Assembly: GCF_017114915.1 (NCBI RefSeq)
Contig: NZ_JAAUOE010000013.1
Span: 1 to 64,000, forward strand
Length of the DNA stretch: 64,000 nucleotides
Reading direction: 5' to 3'
Source of the DNA: Pseudomonas frederiksbergensis
GTDB taxonomy: Bacteria; Pseudomonadota; Gammaproteobacteria; Pseudomonadales; Pseudomonadaceae
The notes under the pieces were generated by a model. It made no database searches. It had not been told where the DNA came from and worked only from the letters and a program-made list of their open reading frames with translations. This document shows, in pieces, positions 8,076 to 16,928 of the stretch (the stretch's first letter is position 1; the number at the start of each line of letters is the position of its first letter). The position numbers and the translations under genes are program-made.

Positions 8076-9305
8076 TTAAAACAACACGCGGCAACGAATG
8101 GTGCCGTTGATGTGCTGCAGCTTCTCTTGCGCCATTTCCGAGTATTCGGCATCGACGTCGATAACCACGTAGCCGACTTTCTCGTTGGTCTGCAGGAACT
8201 GACCGGAAATGTTGATGCCGCTTTCGGCGAAGACTTTGTTGATCTCGCTCATCACACCCGGAATGTTCTCGTGGATGTGCAGCAGGCGGTGCTTGCCAGG
8301 GTGAGCCGGCAGGGCCACTTCCGGGAAGTTCACGGACGATACCGACGTACCGTTGTCGCTGTACTTGACCAGTTTTTCCGCTACTTCCAGACCGATGTTG
8401 GCCTGGGCTTCAGCGGTGGAGCCACCGATGTGCGGGGTCAGGATCACGTTGTCCAGGCCACGCAGCGGGCTTTCGAACTCTTCGTCGTTGGAGCGCGGCT
8501 CCACCGGGAATACGTCGATGGCGGCGCCGATCAGGTGCTTGTCCTTGATCGCGTCCGCCAGTGCGTCCAGTTCGACCACGGTGCCGCGAGCGGCGTTGAT
8601 CAGGATGCCGCCCTTCTTGATGGCGCGAATTTCCTTCTCGCCGATCATCCACTGGGTGGCAGCGGTTTCCGGAACGTGCAGGGTGACGATGTCGGACATG
8701 CCCAGCAGTTCGTGCAGGTTGCCGACCTGGGTGGCGTTACCCAGTGGCAGTTTGGTCACGGTGTCGTAGAAGTACACCTGCATGCCCAGGCCTTCAGCCA
8801 GGACCGACAATTGAGTGCCGATCGAGCCGTAACCGACGATGCCCAGCTTCTTGCCCCGGATTTCGAAGGAGTTGGCCGCGCTTTTGATCCAGCCGCCGCG
8901 GTGGCAGGAAGCGTTCTTCTCAGGGATGCCGCGCAGCAACAGAATCGCCTCGGCCAATACCAGCTCGGCCACGGAGCGGGTGTTGGAGTACGGTGCGTTG
9001 AATACCGCGATGCCGCGTTCACGAGCCGCGTTGAGATCAACCTGGTTGGTACCGATGCAGAAACAGCCGACAGCCACCAGTTTCTTCGCGTGATCGAAGA
9101 TCTCTTCGGTCAGTTGAGTACGGGAGCGAATGCCGATGAAGTGAGCATCGGCGATCTTTTCCTTGAGCTGGGCTTCCGGCAGAGAACCTGTGAGGTACTC
9201 GATGCTGGTGTAGCCCGCCGCCTTGAGGACGTCGACAGCCGATTGGTGGACGCCTTCGAGAAGAAGGAACTTGATCTTGCTCTTGTCGAGAGATGTCTTG
9301 CTCAT
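8076..9305 (-). CDS. serA: D-3-phosphoglycerate dehydrogenase
   Basis: A 409-residue NAD-dependent dehydrogenase that oxidises 3-phosphoglycerate in the first step of serine synthesis. The Rossmann motif is 'GKKLGIVGYGSIGTQ', the catalytic region contains 'GSTAEAQANIGLEVA' and 'ILTPHIGG', and the C-terminal ACT domain ('LLHIHENIPGVMSEIN') gives serine feedback. The length matches bacterial SerA with a single ACT domain. SerA also reduces 2-oxoglutarate to D-2-hydroxyglutarate as a side reaction, and the divergent neighbour encodes the enzyme that reverses this. The start at 9305 gives the expected N-terminus 'MSKTSLDKSKIKFLLLEG'. Confidence 0.97.
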   Translation of the reverse strand: MSKTSLDKSKIKFLLLEGVHQSAVDVLKAAGYTSIEYLTGSLPEAQLKEKIADAHFIGIRSRTQLTEEIFDHAKKLVAVGCFCIGTNQVDLNAARERGIAVFNAPYSNTRSVAELVLAEAILLLRGIPEKNASCHRGGWIKSAANSFEIRGKKLGIVGYGSIGTQLSVLAEGLGMQVYFYDTVTKLPLGNATQVGNLHELLGMSDIVTLHVPETAATQWMIGEKEIRAIKKGGILINAARGTVVELDALADAIKDKHLIGAAIDVFPVEPRSNDEEFESPLRGLDNVILTPHIGGSTAEAQANIGLEVAEKLVKYSDNGTSVSSVNFPEVALPAHPGKHRLLHIHENIPGVMSEINKVFAESGINISGQFLQTNEKVGYVVIDVDAEYSEMAQEKLQHINGTIRCRVLF

Positions 9306-9421
9306 CTGCGTAAACCTGTATCCCGGAGAAAATTGGCAGGGAAGTAGCCAGCAGACGCTGACCCGAACGGCATGACAGCCGTCGCCGCGGAACAGGCGTT
9401 GGGCACTATTGCGCGGGGTCG

Positions 9422-9435
9422 GTATGCTAGCATAC
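9422..9435. promoter_or_regulatory. Perfect 14-bp palindrome in the serA / D2HGDH intergenic region
   Basis: GTATGCTAGCATAC is a perfect palindrome in the 204 bases between the divergent starts. A possible -35 (TTGGGC, 9399-9404) lies 18 bases before TATGCT, which overlaps the palindrome and could be the -10 for the rightward gene. A regulator site is inferred; no regulator gene lies next to it. Confidence 0.45.
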
Positions 9436-9509
9436 GTGCCCCGCTAACACTCATCCCTGCGACGTGAAGCGTACTCAGGATGACCATGAATTGTTCGAGA
9501 GTTCTGTCG

Positions 9510-10904
9510 ATGACCAATCCTGCCCTGATTGATGAGCTGAAGACCCTGGTTGAGCCCGGCAAGGTACTGACCGACGCCGACTCCCTGAATGCTTATGGCA
9601 AGGATTGGACCAAGCATTTTGCCCCGGCCCCGACCGCCATTGTGTTCCCCAAGACCACCGAGCAGGTCCAGGCCATTGTCCGTTGGGCCAATGAGCACAA
9701 GGTTGCGCTGGTGCCGTCCGGCGGCCGTACCGGGCTTTCTGCTGCAGCGGTGGCGGCCAATGGCGAAGTGGTCGTGTCCTTCGACTACATGAACCAGATC
9801 CTCGACGTGAACCTCACCGACCGCACCGCTGTTTGTCAGCCGGGTGTGGTTACCGAGCAATTGCAGAACACGGCCGAAGAACACGGCTTGTACTATCCAG
9901 TGGACTTCGCGTCGGCAGGCTCAAGCCAGATTGGCGGCAATATCGGCACCAATGCCGGCGGGATCAAGGTGATTCGCTACGGCATGACCCGTAACTGGGT
10001 GGCCGGCATGAAAGTCGTCACCGGCAAGGGCGATCTGCTGGAACTGAACAAAGACCTGATCAAGAACGCCACCGGCTACGACCTGCGCCAGCTGTTCATC
10101 GGGGCTGAAGGCACCCTCGGTTTTGTGGTCGAGGCCACCATGCGCCTGGACCGTGCGCCGAAAAACCTCACCGCGATGGTGCTCGGTACCGCCGATTTCG
10201 ATTCGATCATGCCGGTATTGCACGCGTTCCAGAGCAAACTTGACCTGACCGCGTTCGAATTTTTCTCCGATAAAGCCCTGGCCAAGGTCATGGCGCGTGG
10301 CGATGTGCCGGCGCCCTTCGAATCCGACTGCCCGTTCTATGCGTTGCTGGAATTCGAAGCGACCACCGAGGAAGTGGCCAACCACGCCCTGGAAACCTTC
10401 GAGCATTGCGTGGAGCAGGGCTGGGTGCTGGACGGCGTGATGAGCCAGAGCGAAACCCAGTTGCAGAATCTCTGGAAGCTGCGCGAGTACATCTCCGAAA
10501 CCATCTCCCACTGGACACCGTACAAAAATGACATTTCGGTCACCGTGTCGAAAGTCCCGGGGTTCCTGAAGGAAATCGATGCGATCGTCGGTGAACATTA
10601 CCCGGACTTCGAAATTGTCTGGTTCGGCCACATCGGCGACGGTAATCTGCACTTGAACATCCTCAAGCCGGATAACCTGAGCAAGGACGAGTTCTTCGCC
10701 AAATGTGCCACCGTCAACAAGTGGGTGTTCGAAACCGTCGAGAAGTACAACGGTTCGATTTCCGCCGAGCATGGCGTGGGCATGACCAAACGTGATTACT
10801 TGACCTACAGCCGCTCGCCGGTTGAGATCGAGTACATGAAAGCTGTAAAAGCGGTGTTCGACCCGAACGGAATCATGAACCCGGGCAAGATTTTTGCTGT
10901 TTGA
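9510..10904 (+). CDS. d2hgdh: D-2-hydroxyglutarate dehydrogenase (FAD-linked oxidase family)
   Basis: A 464-residue flavoprotein of the FAD_binding_4/FAD-oxidase_C family. The FAD-binding core shows 'LVPSGGRTGLSAAAVA' and 'GGNIGTNAGG', and the C-terminal half has the metal-site pattern 'HIGDGNLHLN' and 'AEHGVGMTKRDYL'. The enzyme oxidises D-2-hydroxyglutarate to 2-oxoglutarate and passes electrons to the respiratory chain through an electron-transfer flavoprotein. In P. stutzeri the same gene beside serA was shown to drive SerA by recycling its by-product. A start at 9480 would add ten residues; 9510 is chosen because it gives the usual 464-residue protein. It is probably co-transcribed with the FAH gene that follows. 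Confidence 0.9.
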   Translation: MTNPALIDELKTLVEPGKVLTDADSLNAYGKDWTKHFAPAPTAIVFPKTTEQVQAIVRWANEHKVALVPSGGRTGLSAAAVAANGEVVVSFDYMNQILDVNLTDRTAVCQPGVVTEQLQNTAEEHGLYYPVDFASAGSSQIGGNIGTNAGGIKVIRYGMTRNWVAGMKVVTGKGDLLELNKDLIKNATGYDLRQLFIGAEGTLGFVVEATMRLDRAPKNLTAMVLGTADFDSIMPVLHAFQSKLDLTAFEFFSDKALAKVMARGDVPAPFESDCPFYALLEFEATTEEVANHALETFEHCVEQGWVLDGVMSQSETQLQNLWKLREYISETISHWTPYKNDISVTVSKVPGFLKEIDAIVGEHYPDFEIVWFGHIGDGNLHLNILKPDNLSKDEFFAKCATVNKWVFETVEKYNGSISAEHGVGMTKRDYLTYSRSPVEIEYMKAVKAVFDPNGIMNPGKIFAV

Positions 10905-10941
10905 CTTTTGAATTTAAGCGCTACGAACCAGGAGTCGGTCC

Positions 10942-11607
10942 ATGAGCTATCAGCACCAGTATGTCGATGGTACGCGTATCCACTTCCCGCTGGGGAAAGT
11001 GGTGTGCATCGGCCGCAACTACGCCGAACACGCCAAGGAACTGGACAATCCGGTGCCCACCGAGCCTCTGCTGTTCATCAAACCGGGCAGTTGTGTGGTG
11101 CCGCTGGAAGGCGGTTTCAGCATTCCCACCGAGCGTGGTTCGGTGCATTACGAAGCGGAAATCGCGGTGTTGATCGGCAAGCCGTTGTCGACCAAACCGA
11201 GTCGTGAAGAAGTGCTGGATGCCATCTCCGGTATCGCTCCAGCGCTGGATCTGACTCTGCGCGACAAACAGGCCGAGCTGAAAGCCAAGGGCCTGCCGTG
11301 GGAAATCGCCAAGTGCTTCGACGGTGCGGCAGTGATTGCGCCGTTCGTGGCTGACAGTACTTTCGCCGATCTGACCGACATCGGCATCCGCCTGACCATC
11401 AATGGCGAAGTCCGCCAGGATGGCAACAGCAAGGACATGCTCAATCCGATCGTGCCGATGATCCAGTACATGGCTGGTTGCTTCTCGCTGCAGGCCGGTG
11501 ACGTGATCCTCACCGGCACGCCGGTGGGCGTTGGCCCGCTGAATGTCGGTGACGAACTGGTGCTTGAGTTGCCGGGCGTCAGCCGTTTTACCGGTAGCGT
11601 TCGCTAA
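10942..11607 (+). CDS. Fumarylacetoacetate hydrolase family protein (YcgM/FAHD1-like)
   Basis: A 221-residue protein consisting of a single FAH catalytic domain. The motifs 'GRNYAEHAKEL', 'EAEIAVLIGKPL' (acidic metal ligands), 'DLTLRDKQAELKAKGLPW' and 'LTGTPVGVGPL' are all present. Short FAH proteins of this type (YcgM, FAHD1) act as acylpyruvate hydrolases or oxaloacetate decarboxylase/tautomerases. It follows the D-2-hydroxyglutarate dehydrogenase gene by 37 bases with an AGGAG site, so clearance of a central keto-acid by-product is a reasonable inference. The exact substrate cannot be read from the sequence. Confidence 0.87.
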   Translation: MSYQHQYVDGTRIHFPLGKVVCIGRNYAEHAKELDNPVPTEPLLFIKPGSCVVPLEGGFSIPTERGSVHYEAEIAVLIGKPLSTKPSREEVLDAISGIAPALDLTLRDKQAELKAKGLPWEIAKCFDGAAVIAPFVADSTFADLTDIGIRLTINGEVRQDGNSKDMLNPIVPMIQYMAGCFSLQAGDVILTGTPVGVGPLNVGDELVLELPGVSRFTGSVR

Positions 11608-11628
11608 TTCAGCGCAAGGCGCTGGCTT

Positions 11629-11713
11629 TGTAGGAGCTGGCTTGCCAGCGAAGGCGATCTATTGCCAACATCATCGTTGAATGTGATGGCCTCTTCGCTG
11701 GCAAGCTCCTACA
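11629..11713. repeat. REPIN-type inverted repeat
   Basis: The left arm TGTAGGAGCTGGCTTGCC and a right arm ending at 11713 pair around a central spacer. The right arm lacks four bases of the left arm, so the palindrome has begun to decay. Confidence 0.82.
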
Positions 11714-11862
11714 GGATTGTGTTCCTGTCCCAAAGAAGCAGGGCTTTCCAGCCATTTCCCGTTTTTTTCACATTATTTCCGGATAATTCCGGGGCTTCTG
11801 GCGTCTGAGCCAGTCCCAATGTGCTATTACCCATAGCCTGAATTTCTGGAACGCATCCCTGC

Positions 11863-12789
11863 ATGGCCACCCAACCGCTGTCCAACCTGAAAACTGCCCG
11901 CCGTTCGCGCTTTGTCATGCGTTGGTATTCCTGGCTTTTGCTGGTGGCCGTCGCTGTGTATGGCCTCGTGCATGCGATGCATTGGGATGACCGTGGTGTG
12001 CTCTGGGTGAAGGAGCGCTTCGAAAGCCCGGCCGAACGTCAGGAGAGTATCTGGCTGCCGGATTACCGGGCGGTGATCGACGCCAAGCTGCTGCCGGGCA
12101 TGGAGAAGGACGAAGCGTCGGACGTGTCTTACGACCCGCAGACCAAAACCCTGTTTGCGGTGATGGGCAAAAACCCGTTCCTGGTCGAGCTGACGTTGCA
12201 GGGCGATGTGTTGCGCAAGATGCCGCTGGTGGGTTGGAGCAACCCGGAAGGGGTGACGGTGATGGGCAACGGTTTACTGGCAATTACCGATGAGCGTGAA
12301 CATCTGCTCTCTATCGTCAAGGTCGATGCCGATACTCGCGAGCTGAACATCGCCAATTTCCCGAAGTACGACCTCGGCCCGTCGAAAGACCAGAATAAAG
12401 CCTTCGAAGCCATCGTCTGGAATGCCCGCAACCAGCAACTGTTGCTGGGCGAAGAACGTCCACCGGCGCTGTTCAGCTGGAAAAGCGACGGCAGCCAAAT
12501 CCTCAAGGGCGACAAGCAAAAACTGTCCAGCGACGAACTGGATATCCGCAACCTGTCAGCCCTGGCCATCGATCCGCGCACCGGCCACACGCTGGTGCTG
12601 TCCGCCGACTCCCACTTGTTGCTGGAGTTGGACGAGAAAGGCGAGCAGGTCAGTTTCATGACCTTGCTCGGTGGTTTCAACGGCCTGAAGAAAACCATTC
12701 CCCGTGCCGAAGGCGTGACCATGGACGAGGCCGGCACCCTGTACATGGTGAGCGAGCCGAACCTGTTCTACCGCTTTGAAAAACGGTAG
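11863..12789 (+). CDS. SdiA-regulated domain protein, first copy (YjiK-like)
   Basis: A 308-residue protein with one membrane helix near the N-terminus (about residues 25-42) and a periplasmic SdiA-regulated (YjiK) domain. The repeated strands 'DVSYDPQTKTLFAVMGKNP', 'PEGVTVMGNGLLAITDERE' and 'AEGVTMDEAGTLYMVSEPN' fit a six-bladed beta-propeller. The biochemical function of the family is unknown. It is followed after 96 bases by a paralogue on the same strand with the same architecture. The two share the 'VSEPNLFY' ending and the 'ITDERE' blade, so they arose by tandem duplication. Confidence 0.82.
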   Translation: MATQPLSNLKTARRSRFVMRWYSWLLLVAVAVYGLVHAMHWDDRGVLWVKERFESPAERQESIWLPDYRAVIDAKLLPGMEKDEASDVSYDPQTKTLFAVMGKNPFLVELTLQGDVLRKMPLVGWSNPEGVTVMGNGLLAITDEREHLLSIVKVDADTRELNIANFPKYDLGPSKDQNKAFEAIVWNARNQQLLLGEERPPALFSWKSDGSQILKGDKQKLSSDELDIRNLSALAIDPRTGHTLVLSADSHLLLELDEKGEQVSFMTLLGGFNGLKKTIPRAEGVTMDEAGTLYMVSEPNLFYRFEKR

Positions 12790-12885
12790 GGTTCGGTAAT
12801 TGTGAGAGAAGGCCACGGGCCATTAAGCTTGAATTCATGCAGCCGTGGTATTTCATCCGCCCGTCCTGTTTCCGAGCTTGCCTGA

Positions 12886-13803
12886 ATGCGCCGACTTGTT
12901 CGCCCCAAACCCCTGCTGCTGATGCTGTCGGTCATTGCGCTGATCGTGCTGGTTGCCGTCGGCCAGTACCTGCGCCTGTTCGAGCGCACCTGGTTCAATG
13001 TACAGGCGCTATGGCAGCCGGTGAATGCCCAATCCATTGGTCTGGATCAGTATCAGGTCGCCATTGAAGCGCGAGTCATCGACGGTCTGGACGACGATGT
13101 TTCAGCGCTGACCTTCGATCCCGTGCGCAAAAGCCTGTTCACGGTCACCAATCAAAACGCCGAGCTGATCGAGCTGTCCCTGGAAGGCAAAGTCCTGCGG
13201 CGTGTGGCGCTGGTGGGGTTCGGCGACCCGGAGGCGGTGGAGTTCATCAGCGCCGACACTTATGTGATCACCGACGAGCGCGAGCAACGGCTGATCAAGA
13301 TTCATCTGGAGACGGACACGATATTCCTTGATGCCGCGGACGCCGAACAGATGACCCTCGGTGTGCACATGAGCGGCAACAAGGGTTTCGAAGGGTTGGC
13401 CTATGACTCGGTGGGCAAGCGCTTGTTCGTCGCCAAGGAGCGCGATCCGATGCTGATCTACGAAGTGCAGGGCTTTCCCCATTACAACCCGGAGAAATCC
13501 TACGCGGTACACGTGGTGAACAACCCCAAGCGCGATGCCGGGATGTTCGTGCGAGACCTGTCGAGCCTGCAATACGACGAGCGCAGCGGCCATTTGCTGG
13601 CGCTGTCCGATGAGTCGCGACTGATTCTTGAGCTGGACGTGGATGGGCGACCGCTGAGCACCCTGTCACTGAGCAAGGGCCGTCAGGGGTTGCACAAGAC
13701 GGTGCCGCAAGCGGAAGGCATTGCGATGGACGACGATGGCACCCTGTACCTCGTCAGCGAGCCGAACCTGTTCTACGTCTTCAAAAAACCGCCGCAACCC
13801 TGA
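12886..13803 (+). CDS. SdiA-regulated domain protein, second copy (YjiK-like)
   Basis: A 305-residue paralogue of the preceding protein. An N-terminal helix (LLLMLSVIALIVLVAVGQYL) anchors a propeller domain with blades such as 'ALTFDPVRKSLFTVTNQNA', 'DTYVITDEREQRLIKI' and 'AEGIAMDDDGTLYLVSEPN'. No catalytic motif is evident, so ligand binding or envelope scaffolding is more likely than catalysis, which is inference. The 96-base gap after the first copy may contain its own promoter. The gene ends just before a REPIN. Confidence 0.82.
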   Translation: MRRLVRPKPLLLMLSVIALIVLVAVGQYLRLFERTWFNVQALWQPVNAQSIGLDQYQVAIEARVIDGLDDDVSALTFDPVRKSLFTVTNQNAELIELSLEGKVLRRVALVGFGDPEAVEFISADTYVITDEREQRLIKIHLETDTIFLDAADAEQMTLGVHMSGNKGFEGLAYDSVGKRLFVAKERDPMLIYEVQGFPHYNPEKSYAVHVVNNPKRDAGMFVRDLSSLQYDERSGHLLALSDESRLILELDVDGRPLSTLSLSKGRQGLHKTVPQAEGIAMDDDGTLYLVSEPNLFYVFKKPPQP

Positions 13804-13821
13804 AGCACAACGGGTTCCCCT

Positions 13822-13913
13822 GTGTAGGAGCTGGCTTGCCAGCGAAGAGGCCATGACATTCAACATCTATGTTGACTGTTATACCGCTTTCGCTGGCAAG
13901 CCAGCTCCTACAC
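13822..13913. repeat. REPIN-type inverted repeat
   Basis: GTGTAGGAGCTGGCTTGCC at 13822 pairs with its complement ending at 13913 across a spacer of about 40 bases. It lies between convergent genes. Confidence 0.88.
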
Positions 13914-13928
13914 GGGTTTGCGTTTGGC

Positions 13929-14603
13929 TTACAGGCTGCGCAGGGTCTTCACGCCTTCGCTCGTGCCCAGCAGCAGCAAGTCGGCCGGGCGAGCCGCGAA
14001 CAAACCGTTGGTGACCACACCGACGATGGCGTTGATCTGTGCTTCCAGCTCCACCGGGTTGGTGATCTGCATGTTGTGCACGTCGAGGATGATGTTGCCG
14101 TTGTCGGTCAGCACGCCTTCACGGTAAACCGGGTCGCCGCCGAGCTTCACCAGTTCGCGGGCCACGTGGCTGCGGGCCATCGGGATCACTTCCACTGGCA
14201 ACGGGAACGCACCAAGGACTGGCACCAGTTTGCTGGCATCGGCGATGCAGATGAAGGTCTTGGCCACGGCTGCCACGATCTTCTCGCGGGTCAGGGCCGC
14301 GCCGCCGCCCTTGATCAGGTGCAGGTGCTCGTCGCTTTCATCGGCGCCGTCGACGTAGAACTCCAGATTGCTGACGGTATTGAGCTCGTACACCGCAATG
14401 CCGTGGCCCTTGAGGCGTGCAGCGGTGGCTTCGGAGCTGGCCACTGCGCCGTCAAATGCGCCTTTGTGCTTGGCCAGGGCGTCGATGAAGCAGTTGGCGG
14501 TGGAGCCGGTGCCGACCCCGACGATGCTCTTGTCGTCGAGTTTCGGGAGGATGAAGTCGACCGCGGCCTGAGCCACTGCCTGTTTGAGTTGATCCTGGGT
14601 CAT
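13929..14603 (-). CDS. rpiA: Ribose-5-phosphate isomerase A
   Basis: A 224-residue enzyme interconverting ribose 5-phosphate and ribulose 5-phosphate in the pentose phosphate pathway. Family motifs are '[16 protein letters not shown]', the active-site stretch '[19 protein letters not shown]' and 'LTREKIVA'. The length matches RpiA of Pseudomonas. It is divergent from ilvA, the same arrangement as in P. aeruginosa, with a partial REP element between them. Confidence 0.97.
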   Translation of the reverse strand: MTQDQLKQAVAQAAVDFILPKLDDKSIVGVGTGSTANCFIDALAKHKGAFDGAVASSEATAARLKGHGIAVYELNTVSNLEFYVDGADESDEHLHLIKGGGAALTREKIVAAVAKTFICIADASKLVPVLGAFPLPVEVIPMARSHVARELVKLGGDPVYREGVLTDNGNIILDVHNMQITNPVELEAQINAIVGVVTNGLFAARPADLLLLGTSEGVKTLRSL

Positions 14604-14690
14604 GCGGGCTCCGAGGTGCCGAAGAGAGGGGACGAAAGGCCGGCATTATAGGCCCGGGGGCGAGCAAGGTCATTGCCCGATTGGCAGGTC

Positions 14691-14733
14691 AAAAGATCGC
14701 ACCTGTAAGAGCTGCCGAAGGCTGCGATCTTTT
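14691..14733. repeat. Single REP-like palindrome
   Basis: AAAAGATCGCA at 14691-14701 pairs with TGCGATCTTTT at 14723-14733. It resembles one half of the REPIN at 359-437 and lies between the divergent rpiA and ilvA. Confidence 0.75.
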
Positions 14734-14827
14734 CTGCTGGACTTAAAACCACCTGTTTAGTGTGGTCGCCCGCCCGAAAGCCGGGTTAGACTCCTTGGCC
14801 CTGCCCAACCCGCTCAGTGATGCTCCG

Positions 14828-16342
14828 ATGCTCGAACAGTACGTCAAAAAGATCCTCACCTCGCGCGTTTATGACGTTGCCGTAGAAACCCCATTGCAGA
14901 CTGCCCGTCAGCTCTCCGAGCGACTGGGCAATGACATCTGGCTCAAGCGTGAAGACTTGCAGCCGGTGTTCTCGTTCAAGATTCGCGGCGCTTACAACAA
15001 GCTGACGCAGCTGAGCGATGAAGAGCGCGCGCGCGGCGTGGTCACCGCTTCGGCGGGCAACCACGCGCAAGGCCTGGCCCTGGCGGCCAAGGTATTGGGC
15101 GTGAAAGCGACCATCGTGATGCCCAAGACCACCCCGGAGATCAAGGTCGAAGGCGTGCGCTCGCGCGGCGGCAAAGTGGTGCTGCACGGGGATTCGTTTC
15201 CGGAAGCCCTGGCCTACTCGCTGAAATTGGTCGACGAAAAAGGCTACGTCTACATTCACCCCTACGACGATCCCCACACCATTGCCGGGCAGGGCACGGT
15301 GGCCATGGAGATTCTGCGCCAGCACCCGGGGCGTCTGGATGCGATCTTCGTACCGGTGGGCGGTGGCGGGCTGATCGCCGGGATCGCGGCATACGTGAAA
15401 TACCTGCGCCCGGACATCAAGATCATCGGCGTCGAACCGGATGACTCCAACTGCCTGCAAGCCGCCATGGCGGCCGGCGAGCGCGTGGTGTTACCGACCG
15501 TGGGCCTGTTTGCCGATGGCGTCGCGGTGGCGCAGATCGGTCAGCACACCTTCGATATCTGCAAAGACTACGTTGATGAAGTGATCACCGTCAGCACCGA
15601 TGAAATCTGTGCGGCGATCAAGGATATCTACGACGATACCCGCTCGATCACCGAGCCTGCTGGCGCCTTGGGCGTGGCCGGGATCAAGAAGTACGTCGAG
15701 CAACGCGGTGTCACCGGCCATACGTTTGTGGCCATCGATTCCGGCGCCAACGTCAACTTCGACCGTCTGCGCCACGTCGCCGAGCGTGCCGAATTGGGCG
15801 AGGGCCGCGAAGCCATCATCGCCGTGACCATCCCCGAGAAACCGGGCAGCTTCAAGGCATTCTGCGAAGCCATCGGCAAACGCCAGATCACCGAATTCAA
15901 CTACCGCTACAACAATGGCAGCGAAGCGCACATCTTTGTCGGGGTGCAGACGCATCCGGAAAACGACCCGCGCAGTGCGCTGCTCGCCAGCCTCTCGGAA
16001 CAGGGTTTCCCGGTGCTCGACCTGACCGACAACGAACTGGCCAAGTTGCACATCCGCCACATGGTCGGCGGGCGCGCGGCGCATGTGGTCGATGAAGTGG
16101 TGCTGCGTTTCGAATTCCCGGAGCGTCCGGGTGCGTTGTTCAACTTCCTCAACAAGCTCGGCGGACGCTGGAACATTTCGATGTTCCACTACCGCAACCA
16201 CGGCGCGGCGGATGGCCGTGTGGTCGCGGGCCTGCAAGTGCCCCACGACGAGCGTCATCTGGTACCGGCGGCGCTGGAAGAAATTGGCTACCCGTACTGG
16301 GACGAAAGCGACAACCCGGCTTATCAGCTGTTTCTCGGCTGA
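14828..16342 (+). CDS. ilvA: Biosynthetic threonine ammonia-lyase
   Basis: A 504-residue PLP enzyme that converts threonine to 2-oxobutyrate, the entry step of isoleucine synthesis. The PLP lysine is in 'FSFKIRGAYN', and the phosphate-binding glycines are in 'VPVGGGGLIAGIAAYV'. Two C-terminal ACT-like regulatory domains begin at 'PEKPGSFKAFCEAI' and 'FPERPGALFNFLNKL', which is the allosteric biosynthetic form rather than the short catabolic form. The start at 14828 gives the standard N-terminus 'MLEQYVKKILTSRVYDVA'; an upstream extension of 22 codons is not needed. Confidence 0.97.
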   Translation: MLEQYVKKILTSRVYDVAVETPLQTARQLSERLGNDIWLKREDLQPVFSFKIRGAYNKLTQLSDEERARGVVTASAGNHAQGLALAAKVLGVKATIVMPKTTPEIKVEGVRSRGGKVVLHGDSFPEALAYSLKLVDEKGYVYIHPYDDPHTIAGQGTVAMEILRQHPGRLDAIFVPVGGGGLIAGIAAYVKYLRPDIKIIGVEPDDSNCLQAAMAAGERVVLPTVGLFADGVAVAQIGQHTFDICKDYVDEVITVSTDEICAAIKDIYDDTRSITEPAGALGVAGIKKYVEQRGVTGHTFVAIDSGANVNFDRLRHVAERAELGEGREAIIAVTIPEKPGSFKAFCEAIGKRQITEFNYRYNNGSEAHIFVGVQTHPENDPRSALLASLSEQGFPVLDLTDNELAKLHIRHMVGGRAAHVVDEVVLRFEFPERPGALFNFLNKLGGRWNISMFHYRNHGAADGRVVAGLQVPHDERHLVPAALEEIGYPYWDESDNPAYQLFLG

Positions 16343-16381
16343 GCGGCTACGCTGACGAGCAGGCCATAAGGAAATCGAACA

Positions 16382-16810
16382 ATGGAAACGTTAACCGCCC
16401 TCAAAATCGCCCACAGCGTGGCGACGGTGTTGCTGTTGATCAGCGCGCTGGGGTTGGCGATCTGGGTCTGGCGCGCGCGCCGTAATGGTGATGCGACGGC
16501 TCATGCGCGTACCTTGCAACGGCCGCAGGTGTTCATCTGGCTGTTGATGGGTTTGGCCCTGCTGAGCATGCCGTTCACCGGCTGGTGGATGGTGCATCTG
16601 GTGGGCTGGCCGTTGGGGCAGACCTGGCTGCTGGCTTCCAGTGTGCTCTACACCGTGGCGGCGCTGGGGTGGTTCTGGCTGCTGGTGCGGCTCAATCGGC
16701 TGCGCAAGGCGCCTGCGGGGGGTAATGGGAAGTTTACGTTTGCCTTGGCATTGTTCAGCTTTGTCTGCTTTATCGCCATTGCGGGGTTGATGGGCGCCAA
16801 GCCGGTATAG
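16382..16810 (+). CDS. DUF2269-like inner-membrane protein
   Basis: A 142-residue hydrophobic protein with about four membrane helices (near residues 8-30, 50-70, 78-102 and 118-138). The N-terminal 'LKIAHSVATVLLLISALGLA' contains the membrane-embedded His typical of DUF2269/CopD-like proteins. The function is unknown; haem or copper ligation through the helix histidines is only a possibility. It follows ilvA by 39 bases with an AAGGAAAT-like ribosome site. Confidence 0.7.
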   Translation: METLTALKIAHSVATVLLLISALGLAIWVWRARRNGDATAHARTLQRPQVFIWLLMGLALLSMPFTGWWMVHLVGWPLGQTWLLASSVLYTVAALGWFWLLVRLNRLRKAPAGGNGKFTFALALFSFVCFIAIAGLMGAKPV

Positions 16811-16818
16811 CGCGGAAT

Positions 16819-16922
16819 CTGTAGCAGCGGCCGAGGTACGAGGCTGCGATGGGCTGCGAAGCGGCCCCAAAGGGCAGTCCTGTGGACCGCAACGCAGCCC
16901 CGTACCTCGGCAGCTGCTACAG
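16819..16922. repeat. Long inverted repeat (REP-related)
   Basis: CTGTAGCAGC...GGTACGAGGCTGCG from 16819 pairs with CGCAGCCCCGTACC... ending at 16922. The core GTAGCAGC differs from the GTAGGAGC core of the other elements, so this belongs to a different subfamily. Confidence 0.8.
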
Positions 16923-16928
16923 GCTTAA

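Noticed and set aside
16819..16922. Possible structured RNA or tRNA at the long inverted repeat
   Set aside because: No cloverleaf or conserved tRNA positions could be placed; the sequence is a simple REP-related palindrome.
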